Below are positions 61,986 to 64,000 of a stretch of DNA of 64,000 bases, piece after piece. The first letter of the stretch is position 1. Every line of letters begins with the position of its first letter. The notes beneath the pieces were generated by a model. That model was not told the origin of the DNA, did not search any database, and was given only the letters and a program-made list of their open reading frames with translations. Location: NCBI GenBank assembly GCA_030068145.1, contig JAPJBO010000278.1, positions 1 through 64,000 of the forward strand. The letters are read 5' to 3'. The stretch is from Diplonema papillatum (lineage: Eukaryota > Euglenozoa > Diplonemea > Diplonemida > Diplonemidae). A program made the position numbers and the translations under genes.

Positions 61986-64000
61986 TACGGAAGCCCCCCG
62001 CTTTTCGGCACCGTCTCGTATTTTGTGCGTGGGCACGAGCATGGAGATATCTGCCGGTCTGCACCCAAAATTTCTAGCATTATTTTCGTTCTTTGATGTA
62101 GGCGGGGTGGGGCGGGGCGAAGGGGTGTCATTTTTCAGAAACCCGTTTCGCATATTCTGGCCATAGCCACTGGGAAGGGCGGCCTTTCAAGAGTAGACAG
62201 ACTCCTGCTCCGGAATAATAATGCTACTTGTTATTCGCATGGAACTCAGGAGAGGGCAGAGGGTACGCTTGTGCGTTTTGCCGTAAAGAACTCCGAAAAA
62301 GAGTTTTTTTTTTTAGAGTGAAACTTCAAATTGAAAGTTCGCTTGAGGATGAAGGGTTTAAAGTATCCGGGTGACCTTTTTATAGCGTGAGGAACCTATG
62401 AACCTCTGTTCGCAATACATTGTAGGCTTACCCGCAAAGAGTTGCAATTTGCTGAAGAACAAGACGTGTTTTTCGACGCTCTCCCGTGCACACGGCTGTG
62501 CAAAAGAAAGGTGAATATTGGGTTGTAAAAGACCTGTCCCTGGAACGACTGCAAGCAGGGGGGTCGAAGGGGAGAAAGGACGCCGTCATTTCAGCGGTGC
62601 TTGTGTGCCAGTACCCCCTTAACCTTCAGCTTGTGTCTTCTCCTCCCGTTTGTGATGCAAAGCCGCAATCGGCTGCCTTCGTTTCTTGTTTGTACCTTGG
62701 TACTTGTGGGACTATTGCCACGAAGTCCGACCCCTTGCTGGAAGACTTGTGCAGGTGAGCTGACGGGGAGCCCTCTAACAGCCTCCAGGTGTCCTCCCCC
62801 ATTCACACCCCACCTGCGGAAAGTGTGCAGCCCCCGTCGCCTAGGATTGGATGCACTATCATCTGTCGCCGATTCTTCTCTTCTCTTCCAAGCAAGCGCC
62901 CGTACACGGTATTCGTCGCGCGGCTGTTCTCGGCCACCTGACCTTCGGGCTTCTGTTTTCCTTTGCTTCGTTGGTGGATTGGGTGGGTGAATCGTAGCAG
63001 TTCCAAGACAACCAGCCTCGCAGTGTATCAGTGAGAGGGGCGGTGTTGCAGCCGACTGGACAAAAAAAGACAGGAGAGGTAACAGGTAGGGCCAACGCGG
63101 GATTCCACAAGAATTGCAGAAAGAAGGCAGGGGATCCGTTTACGTTGCAGATTTACACCGGGCGGTCTGAATCTGCGAACCGGGGTCGGCCGGGGGAAAC
63201 CCCAAAAAAAATCGGAAAATCGCAAAACGCAGTGTTTCCAGGAAAGATAGGCTTCAAGCTCTCGTACCATACTGGGAGTGCACAGTGTTGGAGAACTTGA
63301 CCACCGCGCGTTGTGGGGGGAATTCCGGGACCAGGTTTCCATATAAATTCTTAAGTAGCCCACCAATTCAACAGATATAAATCGACGTGTGCAAGCCCAT
63401 GGTGCAGTACTGCCGAACACGTCAAGCTTGGCTCCTGTGTGCAGGATTGCACTAATGCACTTTCACACGGTGGCGTGCAGCCTCAGAAGCTCGAGTCCGG
63501 GCTACATCCAAAAACCTGGTTTACGTCACCATGGTATTTCCGAGGGAATCTGCTAGGCGTGACGAACCTACAGGGCTCCTTGGCTTCGCGCATAAATGTG
63601 CACCCGAAGTGCTGGTCTGGCCTTTGTAGTGTGAGCGTTTCTCAGAATGTTTCTCTTGACAGCTCGGTATTGACGATAGCTCCCGAGGAGCGAACTCCAC
63701 CGTGCAGATGTTCCTTCCTGCCACATCGGGTCCATCTTTCCGCGTCGGCCGTGTCGAATGCAATCCCCCTGCAACTCATCTGTTTGAATTCTCGTTCGGG
63801 GCGCAGAAGCCACTATACTCGGAGGGGCCGCCCAGTGCTTCTTTCGACAGAGGCTACGGCAGGAGAAACAGTACAACTACAAAAAGGGGGTCTTTTGTGT
63901 TGAGTGCCTACACCCGCGGCACTAAACCCAGACTGATCTGTGTTTCTCGTGGAATACCGCGCGTGAACACCGATACGGCACCCTTCCTCCCTTTGAACTT
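61986..64000. other. Repeat mosaic without confident gene
   Basis: It holds module G (62311-62378), the end of family M (about 62419-62450), a solo fold-back arm (63475) and a dispersed block (63858-63955). The frame at 62486-62758 (+) ends at a donor-like CAG-GTGAGC near 62754, so it might be an exon, but no domain is seen. Confidence 0.4.

Overview
The window comes from a eukaryotic nuclear genome, most likely a protist or alga. I cannot name the species. The evidence is a nuclear-type tRNA gene, a gene with phase-consistent spliceosomal introns, and several eukaryote-only mobile elements: an RLE-type non-LTR retrotransposon, a hAT transposon, a tyrosine-recombinase retrotransposon and a tRNA-derived SINE candidate. 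Nothing prokaryotic was seen.

Layout. 1-12 kb: two head-to-tail copies of one RLE-type LINE. The second copy is split by a hAT transposon, and the hAT carries a third, TIR-bounded element with tRNA-like modules. 12.1-12.7 kb: a 238-bp tandem duplication and a tRNA-Thr(UGU)-like gene. 12.8-24.2 kb: about 7 kb of a 14-bp minisatellite, split without target duplication by a 4.2-kb tyrosine-recombinase retrotransposon whose order is Gag, recombinase, RT-RNase H. 24.2-31.7 kb: gene-poor sequence with a LINE remnant, imperfect inverted repeats, and a second tRNA-like TIR element that holds a SINE-like insertion. 31.7-39 kb: a two-exon gene for a large disordered, coiled-coil protein, with partial duplicates of itself on both sides. 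39.8-43.4 kb: a 2-kb TIR element with a 9-bp target duplication, then a third tRNA-like TIR element. 46.5-49.7 kb: a three-exon hnRNP H/F-like RNA-binding protein gene whose second intron holds eight copies of an 89-bp repeat. 49.9-64 kb: a divergent 18S rRNA 5'-end-like fragment, fold-back elements and a mosaic of short dispersed repeats, with no confident gene.

Only two host protein genes are well supported: the hnRNP H/F-like gene and the coiled-coil gene. Most of the rest is layered mobile DNA, and the nesting gives a relative order of insertion. The strongest candidates for something undescribed are the three-copy TIR element family built from outward-facing tRNA-like modules (4-bp target duplications), the Gag-YR-RT element inserted in a six-frame-open minisatellite, and the LINE with tandem 2A-like motifs.
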